Shown here in pieces: positions 26,547-34,888 of a stretch of 64,000 bases of DNA (its first letter is position 1; each line of letters opens with the position of its first letter). The stretch spans positions 331,741 through 395,740 of the forward strand of contig NZ_MSPQ01000006.1 in assembly GCF_001936475.1 (NCBI RefSeq), given 5' to 3'. Below the pieces are notes generated by a model. That model saw nothing but the letters and a program-made list of their open reading frames with translations. It did not search any database and was not told where the DNA came from. The translations under genes were made by a program, and so were the position numbers. The stretch is from Algoriphagus marinus (GTDB lineage Bacteria; Bacteroidota; Bacteroidia; Cytophagales; Cyclobacteriaceae).

Positions 26547-27138
26547 GTAATCCTATCTCTTCTAGTACTGAAGCTTCGAAAGTGAGCCATTCCTGCCATC
26601 GAGCATTAACTTTCTCTACTTCTTGATAGCTTCTAGCCAACTCAATGAAGGTTACATAATGACCAGCTTCTGAAACCATCAATTCATAATAAAACTTCTT
26701 TAGCTCCTCGTCTTGAATATTCTTTGAAAGCAACTTGAATCGTTCACAACTTCTGGCCTCGATTAAGGCATTTAGTAACAGTTGCTCAGTCAATTGCTGC
26801 ATACGATTTCCCCCTTTTTTCACAAAATTGGTGAGTGCGACTACGTATTCGTCCTTCCTTGGAAAACCAAACTTCAATCCTCGCTTTCGAATCTGTTCCA
26901 TTACCCTTTCAAAATGCCCCCACTCTTCTGCTACAATCGGAGTCAAAGTATCCACAATCTGATCTAGATCATTAAATCTCAAAATCAAGCTGATACAAGA
27001 TGACGCTGCCTTTTGTTCACAATAGGCATGGTCGGTCAAGATATCCTCGATTTGCATTTCAGCTATCCCTACCCATCTTGGATCAGTTGGAAGCTTCAAG
27101 TGAAGCATTTTCTCTTTTGTGTTTTCCTCCCAACCCAT
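26527..27138 (-). CDS. miaE: tRNA 2-methylthio-N6-isopentenyladenosine-37 hydroxylase MiaE
   Basis: 203 aa non-haem diiron hydroxylase that converts ms2i6A37 to ms2io6A37 in tRNA. LHLKLPTDPRWV, EDILTDHAYCEQKAASS, AEEWGHFERVME and SEAGHYVTFIELAR hold the metal-ligating Glu and His residues of the ferritin-like bundle. I start at the ATG at 27136-27138, one base after the upstream stop; a TTG at 27147 and an ATG at MLHLKLP are alternatives. It lies directly downstream of a porin and lpxK and may share their transcript. Confidence 0.93.
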   Translation of the reverse strand: MGWEENTKEKMLHLKLPTDPRWVGIAEMQIEDILTDHAYCEQKAASSCISLILRFNDLDQIVDTLTPIVAEEWGHFERVMEQIRKRGLKFGFPRKDEYVVALTNFVKKGGNRMQQLTEQLLLNALIEARSCERFKLLSKNIQDEELKKFYYELMVSEAGHYVTFIELARSYQEVEKVNARWQEWLTFEASVLEEIGLRADRMH

Positions 27139-27139
27139 C

Positions 27140-29092
27140 TTAATCAAATAAATACCAAGTAATTCCCAAGTCTATAAATGATTTGTATCCCGTATAATCC
27201 GGCGTAACAAAATAACCCTGTTCTCTCATCAAACCACTATTCAAATGATTGTATTTGAATAAAACACGAGTTCGATTGATTCTGAAATCTAAGAAAAAGT
27301 CAGCCACAGGATAAGCATATACATTAAAATCATTTTGCAAATAATATTGCTGAGTAGCTGTAAAGTATGCATTTGCATTATAGTCCGAATGATATCGAAT
27401 ATCCACTCCTATCTGTACATAGACATTTTCGTCAAACAGCGGACTATCAAAATAGATTTTTGAGTTGGCATAAACTGAGGGGATTCGAAACGCATCTGCA
27501 CCATTGCCTGTCACTTCTGTAAAAATAATCTCATTATCCCAACGGAACTTCTTCCCTATTTGGAAGTTTGCAATCAAACCTGGCTGAAGCATAAATGCCT
27601 CTCCAAGTGCCTGAGTGGCTTTTCTACTCTCATCAAAATAGACGTAATTATTAATTCTATTTAGTGTTAATGAAGGTCTGATATGTATTTTTTTGAAATC
27701 AAGCTTAAGCGTCCCTTTAATCTGATCAACTCCAATGTTATCAAACTGATTAGACCAGTTCAAAAAGTAGCCTTGATATTCTTGCTGCATGGAAGTAGGT
27801 TTGTATAGTGCCTTGGTGTATTCCGCATCCACCCATGGTGAAGAAAACAAACCATGCACTCGAAAAGCACCAGGCAATAAGTATTCTCCATCTGCACTAA
27901 CTGTCCACTTTTCTGAGATTTTACCGATCAATTCTCCTCCGACAAAAACCTCATTGAATGTCTGGTCAGAATCAAAACGAGGATTTCTCATTTTTCCGGA
28001 ACGGAATTTTGCATAGGCATTATAGTAAAACCCTCCGAAAGTCCCCTTGAAACCAACCTCATTTTTCCATTCGGAAAAGAAATTCTTGTTTTGAGCTGTA
28101 TCTCTTGCACTAAGTCCATCGATAGGATAATAGAGCGTATCCGAAGTAGTCATATCGGTTTCAAAAATCAAATCCTGATTTTTCCGATCGAATACATGAT
28201 ACAATTGCAGACCATCTTTGACTTTGTATTCGTGGTAAAAATGATAGTCCTGTCTCAAATCACGAGCTTGAGTGTACCTCAGCCAAACCTTGGCATCCTC
28301 ATAAGTAAAATACAAGGATGTACTGTCTATTTCAGGAGGTATGATACCACCAATCTCATTGACTACGTGTCGCATCCTCGAAAAATTACCCAAAAACCAA
28401 TATCTCCCATTTTCTGAGCGGTAATTAGTGTGAAAAGAATATGAATTCTGCTCGACCATATTATCGTCTCTGGCCACGGGATTCAAAGTTTTTTTGGATC
28501 GAATGGTATGGAATTCAAGCCCAACGTTCCACCTGGGATTGATATTTCTTGCAAATTCGATATCCAGCATATTACGGTTACCACCTCCGAAAAATGCTGA
28601 CATGTTGGTAAATGGAGATTTTGTATCAAAGTATTTCCTAGTCTCAGGAGCTCTATAATACAAGTCGTAAGCGCTATAACCAGACCTCGTTCCGATCATC
28701 TCCGGAATCTGGTAAAATATCGGCGTGGCTGCCGAACCTATATTTCCCAAATCCTGATACTTCCAACCACTTTTGGCAACTGGATCATAATTATGAAAAT
28801 TATTCAATGCGGTATCCTGCGGAAAAACCTGAAGTCGATTTCGCTTGATATCTTTTTCAAAAAAGTGAAGACTTGTATTCGGACCATAAACCATTTTTGT
28901 GGAGTCGTCCAAAAGTGTCCTTCTTCCTTCCAGTTCCTGTTCTTCACCTTCTTGAATTTCCCGATTTTGATTTGGGTTTTGATTGGTGCTGTTGGTAGGC
29001 CGTGTAGTTTTAGGTAATGGTCTTTGCGCAAGCGAAAGCTGTATGCTTGCCAAAATCAAAATAAGAAATAAACCGATTACCTTTTTTTTCAC
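27140..29092 (-). CDS. Putative outer-membrane porin (Porin_10 type)
   Basis: 650 aa. The signal peptide is residues 1-22 (ends LSLAQ). A low-complexity Asn/Thr/Pro/Glu linker (about 25-55) follows, then a long beta-barrel-like region rich in alternating aromatic residues, ending SFIDLGITWYLFD with the aromatic terminal residue expected for BAM insertion. It fits the Bacteroidota putative-porin family. Its start overlaps the lpxK stop by 4 bases (ATGA), showing translational coupling. The solute is unknown. Confidence 0.82.
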   Translation of the reverse strand: MKKKVIGLFLILILASIQLSLAQRPLPKTTRPTNSTNQNPNQNREIQEGEEQELEGRRTLLDDSTKMVYGPNTSLHFFEKDIKRNRLQVFPQDTALNNFHNYDPVAKSGWKYQDLGNIGSAATPIFYQIPEMIGTRSGYSAYDLYYRAPETRKYFDTKSPFTNMSAFFGGGNRNMLDIEFARNINPRWNVGLEFHTIRSKKTLNPVARDDNMVEQNSYSFHTNYRSENGRYWFLGNFSRMRHVVNEIGGIIPPEIDSTSLYFTYEDAKVWLRYTQARDLRQDYHFYHEYKVKDGLQLYHVFDRKNQDLIFETDMTTSDTLYYPIDGLSARDTAQNKNFFSEWKNEVGFKGTFGGFYYNAYAKFRSGKMRNPRFDSDQTFNEVFVGGELIGKISEKWTVSADGEYLLPGAFRVHGLFSSPWVDAEYTKALYKPTSMQQEYQGYFLNWSNQFDNIGVDQIKGTLKLDFKKIHIRPSLTLNRINNYVYFDESRKATQALGEAFMLQPGLIANFQIGKKFRWDNEIIFTEVTGNGADAFRIPSVYANSKIYFDSPLFDENVYVQIGVDIRYHSDYNANAYFTATQQYYLQNDFNVYAYPVADFFLDFRINRTRVLFKYNHLNSGLMREQGYFVTPDYTGYKSFIDLGITWYLFD

Positions 29093-30147
29093 TTATGGTG
29101 GTCTTTATTAAAGACTTTTTGTTGGATTAGTCCATCCAAAATGGCTTCATCTGTCAGGGACATGGATACCACTATTGGAAGGACAAAAATCGGAATTTCT
29201 TGCAGAAAACCTTCGGGAGCATTGGATTTAACTTTTACCGCATCCTTTTCAGTAGTGAGGATTACTGGCTGAACAGGTAAAAAGCTTTGAAAAACAGTCT
29301 TGATTTTTTCAAAATCAGATAATGAATAATCATAATGATCAGGATAGCTTAAGGTTGTCATGAGTTGGTATTTCTGAGAAACATATTCCACCAAAGGCCC
29401 ATCATCTGCTAAACCTGTCAAAAGAATAATTTGTGGAGAAAAATCAGGATCTCCACAGAGAGGAAATGGCACCCCGTATGAAATGGATGAAAAAATGACT
29501 GGGGTTTTTGGTTTGATATACCGATTGATCTTTTGCACCAACTCTGATTTATCATGATCACTCAGAGTCTCGGGGGATTTGGTGACAATCACCATATCTC
29601 CACGCTTTGCACCTTTCCTACTTTCTCTTAATCGTCCCATTGGAAGCAGAAAATCAGAACAAAAGGGCTTATGATAGGTAGTCAAAATGATATTCAAATC
29701 ACCTGAGATATACCGGTGCTGAAAAGCATCATCGAGTATTAAAACCCCTGGGGACTCCTCTCCTGCGCTTATCTTTTCTATTGCAGCAAGTCTATCTTCT
29801 CCAACAAATACTTCAATTTCATTTTTAAATTTCATAAAAATCTGAAATGGCTCATCACCTATTTGGCTGGGTGTAGACTGAGAGTTTGCAGCTAAAAACC
29901 CTTTGGTTTTCCGACCATATCCCCTACTTAAGACTGCTACTTTAGAGCCTGATTTAAGTTTACCTATCAGGAATTCCACCATTGGAGTTTTACCTGTTCC
30001 TCCTACCGAGAGATTACCAACTACAATACTTGGTATATTAGACTTCTGACTTTTTTTCCAACCCAAATCAAAAAAAATATTGCGCAGACTTGTGACTAAA
30101 TCATAAAGCAAAGCAAAAGGATAAAGAAGAAAATCGTACCAGCGCAT
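29089..30147 (-). CDS. lpxK: Tetraacyldisaccharide 4'-kinase LpxK
   Basis: 352 aa. The N-terminal hydrophobic segment anchors it to the inner membrane. The P-loop is SVGGTGKTP (47-55), and VAVLSRGYGRKTKG and ILDDAFQHRYISGDLNIIL are LpxK signatures. It phosphorylates the 4' position of the lipid A precursor. It is the first gene of lpxK-porin-miaE on the minus strand and is divergent from the Nif3-like gene with a 39-base gap. Confidence 0.95.
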   Translation of the reverse strand: MRWYDFLLYPFALLYDLVTSLRNIFFDLGWKKSQKSNIPSIVVGNLSVGGTGKTPMVEFLIGKLKSGSKVAVLSRGYGRKTKGFLAANSQSTPSQIGDEPFQIFMKFKNEIEVFVGEDRLAAIEKISAGEESPGVLILDDAFQHRYISGDLNIILTTYHKPFCSDFLLPMGRLRESRKGAKRGDMVIVTKSPETLSDHDKSELVQKINRYIKPKTPVIFSSISYGVPFPLCGDPDFSPQIILLTGLADDGPLVEYVSQKYQLMTTLSYPDHYDYSLSDFEKIKTVFQSFLPVQPVILTTEKDAVKVKSNAPEGFLQEIPIFVLPIVVSMSLTDEAILDGLIQQKVFNKDHHK

Positions 30148-30160
30148 TCGTCAGATTTAG

Positions 30161-30168
30161 TATTTTTG
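30161..30168 (+). promoter_or_regulatory. Bacteroidota -7 box upstream of the Nif3-like gene
   Basis: TATTTTTG (TAnnTTTG consensus) lies 18 bases before the ATG. There is no clear -33 TTG. Confidence 0.45.
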
Positions 30169-30186
30169 ACCAAATAAAAGAAAAAT

Positions 30187-31287
30187 ATGGGACACAAGAT
30201 TAGTCAGGTAATTTCATATCTAGAATCAATAGCTCCTCCAGCATATCAGGAATCATATGATAACGCCACATTGATTACCGGAGATCGCAACTGGGAGGTC
30301 AATGGCATACTTTGCTCTTTGGATTGTACTGAGGCAGTGGTGGAGGAAGCGATAGCATTAGGTGCAAATATGATAGTAGCTCATCATCCCATTGTTTTTA
30401 AAGGATTGAAAAGCTTAACTGGACAAAACTATGTGGAGCGTACGATAATCAAAGCAATCAAAAACGATATTGCTATCTATGCGATTCACACAAATTTAGA
30501 TCATGTCGCTCATGGAGTTAATAAACGGATTTGCGATATACTAGAGCTCCAGAATGCCAAAATATTGAGTCCTAAAAAGCATTTGATAAGTAAGCTGGTA
30601 TACTATGTACCTGTTTCAGACGCCCAAAAAACGCTCGACGCAGTTTTCGCAGCTGGAGCTGGTAAAATTGGGGAGTACAAAGAATGCTCTTTTCAAGTTA
30701 GGGGAAAAGGAACCTTCACTCCCTCCGAAAATGCCAATCCGACCATAGGCCAAAAAGGAACTCCCACAGAGGTTGACGAGGTAAGAACGGAAGTTTTGGT
30801 GGCATCTCATCTCATGACTCAGGTAGTTCTTGCTCTGAAAAAAAATCATCCTTACGAAGAGGTCGCTCACTACATTGAATCGTTGGAGAATGAAAATCAA
30901 GAAGTTGGAGCAGGGATGATAGGGGAATTAACAGAAGAGATGAAGGGAGAGGATTTTTTAGATTTTTTGAAAGACAAAATGAAACTCTCAATGATCAAAC
31001 ATACGGAGATACCTAAAAAGAAAGTAAAGAGAATTGCTGTATGTGGAGGAGCCGGAATTTTCTTGCTTCCCGATGCAAAACGAGCAAATGCAGATGTATT
31101 TGTAACCTCAGATATTAAGTATCATGAATTTTTTGATGCAGAAGGAAAGCTTATTCTGTGTGATATAGGACACTATGAGAGCGAAATTTTCACAAAAGAA
31201 TTACTCCACGAGTTTTTGTCACAAAATTTTCCTAATATTGCACTCTATTTGACAAAAGTAGTTACAAATCCCACATCCTACCGATAG
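30187..31287 (+). CDS. Nif3-like dinuclear metal centre protein
   Basis: 366 aa NIF3/YbgI family protein. Metal-binding signatures are IVAHHPIVFKGLKSL and YAIHTNLDHVAHGVN near the N terminus and SDIKYHEFFDAEG ... DIGHYESE near the C terminus. The central about 130-residue insertion (YVPVSDAQKTLDAVFAAGAGKIGEY...) is the YqfO-like PII-fold domain seen in long family members. Biochemical function is unsettled; GTP cyclohydrolase I type 2 is the name used in some databases. It lies 3 bases from the zinc ribbon gene, so the two form an operon. Confidence 0.93.
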   Translation: MGHKISQVISYLESIAPPAYQESYDNATLITGDRNWEVNGILCSLDCTEAVVEEAIALGANMIVAHHPIVFKGLKSLTGQNYVERTIIKAIKNDIAIYAIHTNLDHVAHGVNKRICDILELQNAKILSPKKHLISKLVYYVPVSDAQKTLDAVFAAGAGKIGEYKECSFQVRGKGTFTPSENANPTIGQKGTPTEVDEVRTEVLVASHLMTQVVLALKKNHPYEEVAHYIESLENENQEVGAGMIGELTEEMKGEDFLDFLKDKMKLSMIKHTEIPKKKVKRIAVCGGAGIFLLPDAKRANADVFVTSDIKYHEFFDAEGKLILCDIGHYESEIFTKELLHEFLSQNFPNIALYLTKVVTNPTSYR

Positions 31288-31290
31288 TAC

Positions 31291-32061
31291 ATGGAAAGTA
31301 CAGTAGCACAGAAACTCGAAGCTATACATAACCTTCAACTTTTAGACTCAAGACTTGACGCCATCTTAAAAGTACGCGGAGCCCTCCCTGAGGAAGTTCA
31401 GGACTTAGAAGATGAAATAGCAGGTTACAATACTCGTTTAGAGAAGTTTAAATTTGAAATTGATTCTTTTGATGATGAGGTGAAAGCCTTGAAAGAGAGC
31501 ATCAAAGATTCTGAAAAACTGATCAAAAAATATCAAGAGCAGCAAATGAATGTTCGTAATAATCGTGAATACGATGCCATTACGAAAGAGCTTGAGTTGC
31601 AGGACTTGGAGATTCAGGTAGCGAAAAAGAAGATCGCTGAAGCAGGAGCAAGAATCGAACAGAAAAAAGTAGACCTTGAAGAGCTTACTGCTATAATGAA
31701 AGACCGTCAGAAAGATCTTGATCAGAAGAACAATGAGCTTTCTACGATTATTTCTGAAAGTGAATCCGAAGAGGCAAAAATCAACAATGACCGAGTAAAA
31801 GCTACCAAAAAGGTAGATGAGAGATTATTGAAGTCATATGAAAAAATCAGAGAAAATGCTAAAAATGGCTTAGCAGTAGTAATGGTTAAAAGAGGAGCTT
31901 GCGGTGGTTGTTTCAACACAGTACCACCTCAAAGACAGGCAGACATTCGTGAGAAGAAAAAATTGATCGTTTGTGAGCATTGCGGAAGAATCCTCGCTGG
32001 TGTTGAAGACGAAATCACTCCTGAGGCTCCAGTAAAGAAAAAAAGAACTACTAAAGCTTAA
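31291..32061 (+). CDS. C4-type zinc ribbon, coiled-coil protein
   Basis: 256 aa. Residues about 5-185 form a long charged antiparallel coiled coil, followed by a zinc ribbon with CGGC and CEHCG and then a Lys-rich tail. This is the DUF164/CdsZ-like architecture that usually lies next to Nif3-like genes. A nucleic-acid or ribosome-linked role has been suggested for relatives; here only the structure is supported. It has a strong terminator. Confidence 0.92.
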   Translation: MESTVAQKLEAIHNLQLLDSRLDAILKVRGALPEEVQDLEDEIAGYNTRLEKFKFEIDSFDDEVKALKESIKDSEKLIKKYQEQQMNVRNNREYDAITKELELQDLEIQVAKKKIAEAGARIEQKKVDLEELTAIMKDRQKDLDQKNNELSTIISESESEEAKINNDRVKATKKVDERLLKSYEKIRENAKNGLAVVMVKRGACGGCFNTVPPQRQADIREKKKLIVCEHCGRILAGVEDEITPEAPVKKKRTTKA

Positions 32062-32083
32062 TTAAAGCTTTCAAAATATGAAG

Positions 32084-32112
32084 ACCCTCGAATTAATTTT
32101 CGAGGGTTTTTT
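32084..32112 (+). terminator. Rho-independent terminator after the zinc ribbon gene
   Basis: ACCCTCGAA (32084-32092) pairs with TTCGAGGGT (32099-32107) around a 6-base loop, followed by a run of T residues. Confidence 0.92.
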
Positions 32113-32170
32113 CATTTTTATACCATTCCACATTTGCTATGAACACTTTAAAAAGACTATATTAGACTCT

Positions 32171-32584
32171 ATGAAAAGAGTAGCAATCCTTATAGTCACC
32201 CTATTCTGCTCCCTTTCGGTTTTTGCTAGTGAGAATGAAACCAAAACATTTTTGGTAATATTCAAATCCAAGGAATTAAAATCGCACAAGGTATCTCTCA
32301 AAGAGATCGAATCGCAATTTTCTTCTGTTTACAAAACAAAAAGCTACGAGGGAAATTCAGAACCTTCAGTAATGATTGATATCCCGGCATGCGATTTTGA
32401 CGAATGCTTTCTCGGTGATTTCTTGATTTCATTAGGAAAAGGCGAAGAAATTAAACTTCAAGAAATAGCTTTCCGGGTAATTGACATGACCGAAAGTAAA
32501 AAAGCACTTGAGCAGAAGTTATTACTCCTTAGCGAAACTCATAAAAAAGTCTCGAAAACAGAGAAGGTCAACCCAAGACCTTAA
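32171..32584 (+). CDS. Small secreted protein of unknown function
   Basis: 137 aa from the ATG at 32171, which starts a signal peptide (MKRVAILIVTLFCSLSVFAS). A longer frame begins before the upstream terminator and is rejected. The mature part is charged (ETKTFLVIFKSKELKSHKVSL) with two cysteines in PACDFDECFLGDF. I do not recognise a family. Its 3' end overlaps the phosphatase gene on the other strand by 17 bases. Confidence 0.65.
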   Translation: MKRVAILIVTLFCSLSVFASENETKTFLVIFKSKELKSHKVSLKEIESQFSSVYKTKSYEGNSEPSVMIDIPACDFDECFLGDFLISLGKGEEIKLQEIAFRVIDMTESKKALEQKLLLLSETHKKVSKTEKVNPRP

Positions 32585-33191
32585 GGTGTTCCTGAGAATT
32601 ATTTTTTCGAACCACAAAAGTTCCATCTTCTAATTGCTCTAATAGATACAAGCAAAGATTTTGGTGTTCGAAGTTATCCATATGGCGAAGGTCAAAATTC
32701 AAGATAACACTAAGGAAGATTCTCATAGCCCTTCCATGCATACACACTAGTATGGTTTCACCAGGGCCCTCCAAAATGGTTTTAATGCCTGATCTCATTC
32801 GCTTTGCTACCATATTTGGGCTTTCCCCTCCAGCAATCGCATAGTCTAGGTTTCCTTGCCTCCATTGATTAAGCATGTGTTTGTAATATTCCCCTTCCTC
32901 AGGAGTCATTGGTGTCCCTTCATAGCTCCCCCATGATATTTCATTTAGGTCCACCAAAGCAGTTGAAGGAATACCAAGGTCTATGAAATTTTGAATGGAC
33001 TGTTTGGTCCGAATCAATCCAGTATGATAAATCTGATCAAAAGGGACCTGCTCATATACTTTAAAAAATGCATTTGCCTGTGCAATACCCGTCTCATTTA
33101 TTGGAGCGTCTATTCCGCTCCCTTGAACTACACCTTTTAAATTAAAATCTGTTTGTCCGTGCCTTACGAGGTAAATTTTTTTTCGATTCAA
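32568..33191 (-). CDS. Histidine phosphatase family protein (phosphoglycerate mutase-like)
   Basis: 207 aa. The catalytic RHG is residues 10-12 in IYLVRHGQTDFN, and the second catalytic His is in CMHGRAMR. The length fits small-molecule or sugar phosphatases of the cofactor-dependent PGM superfamily (CobC/GpmB-like). The start is a TTG, since the family N terminus begins here and no ATG is available. It is divergent from the menaquinone genes, but a role with them is not implied. Confidence 0.88.
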   Translation of the reverse strand: MNRKKIYLVRHGQTDFNLKGVVQGSGIDAPINETGIAQANAFFKVYEQVPFDQIYHTGLIRTKQSIQNFIDLGIPSTALVDLNEISWGSYEGTPMTPEEGEYYKHMLNQWRQGNLDYAIAGGESPNMVAKRMRSGIKTILEGPGETILVCMHGRAMRIFLSVILNFDLRHMDNFEHQNLCLYLLEQLEDGTFVVRKNNSQEHLKVLG

Positions 33192-33198
33192 GTTTCTC

Positions 33199-33206
33199 TA
33201 TTTTTG
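33199..33206 (+). promoter_or_regulatory. Bacteroidota -7 box upstream of the hotdog-menF-menD genes
   Basis: TATTTTTG (TAnnTTTG) lies 38 bases before the ATG of the thioesterase gene. There is no clear -33 TTG. Confidence 0.4.
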
Positions 33207-33244
33207 TTCTGAGCTCAAATAAACCTCATTTAGCCCAAATTTTA

Positions 33245-33667
33245 ATGGTATTTCTTTCAAAGCCTAGTTTAGATGACTTGAATAACCTCGGAAAAGAAAC
33301 AATGGTTACTCATTTGGGCATTATTTTCACTGGTATTGGAGATGATTACCTTGAAGCAAGCATGCCAGTAGATTCCAGAACCAAACAGCCTATGGGCTTG
33401 TTACATGGAGGAGCAAACGTAATTTTGGCAGAGACACTAGGAAGTTTAGCTGCTTCTCTTACTATTGTTCCAGAAAAACAATTTGTGGTAGGTCTGGAAA
33501 TCAATGCTAATCATCTTAAGTCAGTAAGAGAAGGCAAAGTAATAGGAACTGCCAAGCCAATCCATTTGGGTAAAACAACCCAAGTCTGGGAAATAAAAAT
33601 TAAAAATACAGCCGGTCAATTGTGTTGCATCAGCAGACTTACAATGGCTATTTTGGATAAAAAATAA
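33245..33667 (+). CDS. Hotdog thioesterase, probable DHNA-CoA hydrolase (MenI-like)
   Basis: 140 aa single hotdog domain of the PaaI/YbgC type. GLLHGGANVILAETLGSLAAS holds the helix with the catalytic Glu. The gene abuts menF with no spacer, in a menF-menD operon, so it probably hydrolyses 1,4-dihydroxy-2-naphthoyl-CoA in menaquinone synthesis. That assignment rests on context; the fold itself is clear. Confidence 0.85.
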   Translation: MVFLSKPSLDDLNNLGKETMVTHLGIIFTGIGDDYLEASMPVDSRTKQPMGLLHGGANVILAETLGSLAASLTIVPEKQFVVGLEINANHLKSVREGKVIGTAKPIHLGKTTQVWEIKIKNTAGQLCCISRLTMAILDKK

Positions 33668-34888
33668 ATGATCAACTCTCAGGTTGCAATAAATTATACG
33701 CTTAGCGAATTATTGGAATTAATCCTCCTGCATGGGTTTCAGTCTGGTGGTTCTTTTGCCATTTGGCGAAAGCCAAAGTCGAATAATCTGGAACTAACTC
33801 TTAATGAAAACCCTAAACCTGAAAGGACGTCAATAAATCTGGAAGAGTTGAAACCTGGATTTATCGTACATCCTTTTGCGGACCAAGAGGATCAAAAAGC
33901 ATTCTTTATCTCAGCTTCTAAATACTGGAGTTTCAAAATTGGAGCTACCATTTCTGATGAAGAACTCCCCTCTTGGTTGGCAAAGTCAACTGAAGATGAC
34001 ACTTCAGAAAAAGCAATCTTTCGTTATAGTTTTTTCTCTGAAAACAATACTAATAAAGCTAAGGATGCTCGGGAATTTGGTGTTGAAAAAAAACATTTCA
34101 TCAAACTGGTAAAAAAAGGGATCCTTGCAATCAAAGAAGGAACCCTAGAAAAAGTTGTTCCTGCCCGGACTAAATACATTCCTCTTGAAGAAAGTTTTGA
34201 CTTAGCGAAAAGCCTTTTCAGTATGCTTGAAGCATACCCAAATTCATTTGTGAATTTCTTTCACATTCCCACAGTTGGCACATGGATAGGTGCATCTCCT
34301 GAAATTCTGATAGAGACGAAAGGGAATTATTTTCATACCATGTCTCTAGCAGGAACTCAGCCCGCAATCGGAGAAAACCCATTGAAAACGGCAGCTTGGA
34401 CGCAAAAAGAAATTGAAGAGCAAGCCTTAGTGAGCAGGTATATAGTGGATTGTTTTAAAAAAATTCGACTAAGAGAGTATGAGGAACATGGTCCAAAAAC
34501 AGTCTTAGCCGGCACTTTACTACACCTCAGATCTGACTTCAAAGTTGACATGAAGGCTACTAATTTTCCTCAGCTTGGTTCAGTAATGCTTCAACTTTTG
34601 CATCCTACTTCAGCAGTCTGTGGAATGCCTAGAAAAGCTGCTCATGCTTTTCTCAAAGACTTTGAGGACTTGGATCGATCTTTCTTTGCCGGATTCATCG
34701 GTCCGGTAAATATTGAAAATGAAACCTCTATTTATGTAAATCTCCGAACGGCCTCGCTTCAGAATGGATATTCCATTCTTTATGCAGGTGCAGGTGTCAC
34801 GGAGGAGTCAGATCCGGAAAAAGAATGGGAAGAAACGGAATTGAAGTGTCAAATCATTGGTAAATTCCTACAAAATCATAAACCTTGA
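33668..34888 (+). CDS. menF: Isochorismate synthase MenF
   Basis: 406 aa chorismate-binding enzyme with C-terminal signatures WIGASPEILIE, LAGTQPA, HPTSAVCGMPRKAA and SFFAGFIGPVN ... NLRTASLQ, ending GAGVTEESDPEKEWEETELK. The N-terminal third is poorly conserved, as expected. It converts chorismate to isochorismate. It begins immediately after the thioesterase stop and overlaps menD by 4 bases. Isochorismate for a siderophore (EntC) is the alternative, but menD makes menaquinone the likely pathway. Confidence 0.93.
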   Translation: MINSQVAINYTLSELLELILLHGFQSGGSFAIWRKPKSNNLELTLNENPKPERTSINLEELKPGFIVHPFADQEDQKAFFISASKYWSFKIGATISDEELPSWLAKSTEDDTSEKAIFRYSFFSENNTNKAKDAREFGVEKKHFIKLVKKGILAIKEGTLEKVVPARTKYIPLEESFDLAKSLFSMLEAYPNSFVNFFHIPTVGTWIGASPEILIETKGNYFHTMSLAGTQPAIGENPLKTAAWTQKEIEEQALVSRYIVDCFKKIRLREYEEHGPKTVLAGTLLHLRSDFKVDMKATNFPQLGSVMLQLLHPTSAVCGMPRKAAHAFLKDFEDLDRSFFAGFIGPVNIENETSIYVNLRTASLQNGYSILYAGAGVTEESDPEKEWEETELKCQIIGKFLQNHKP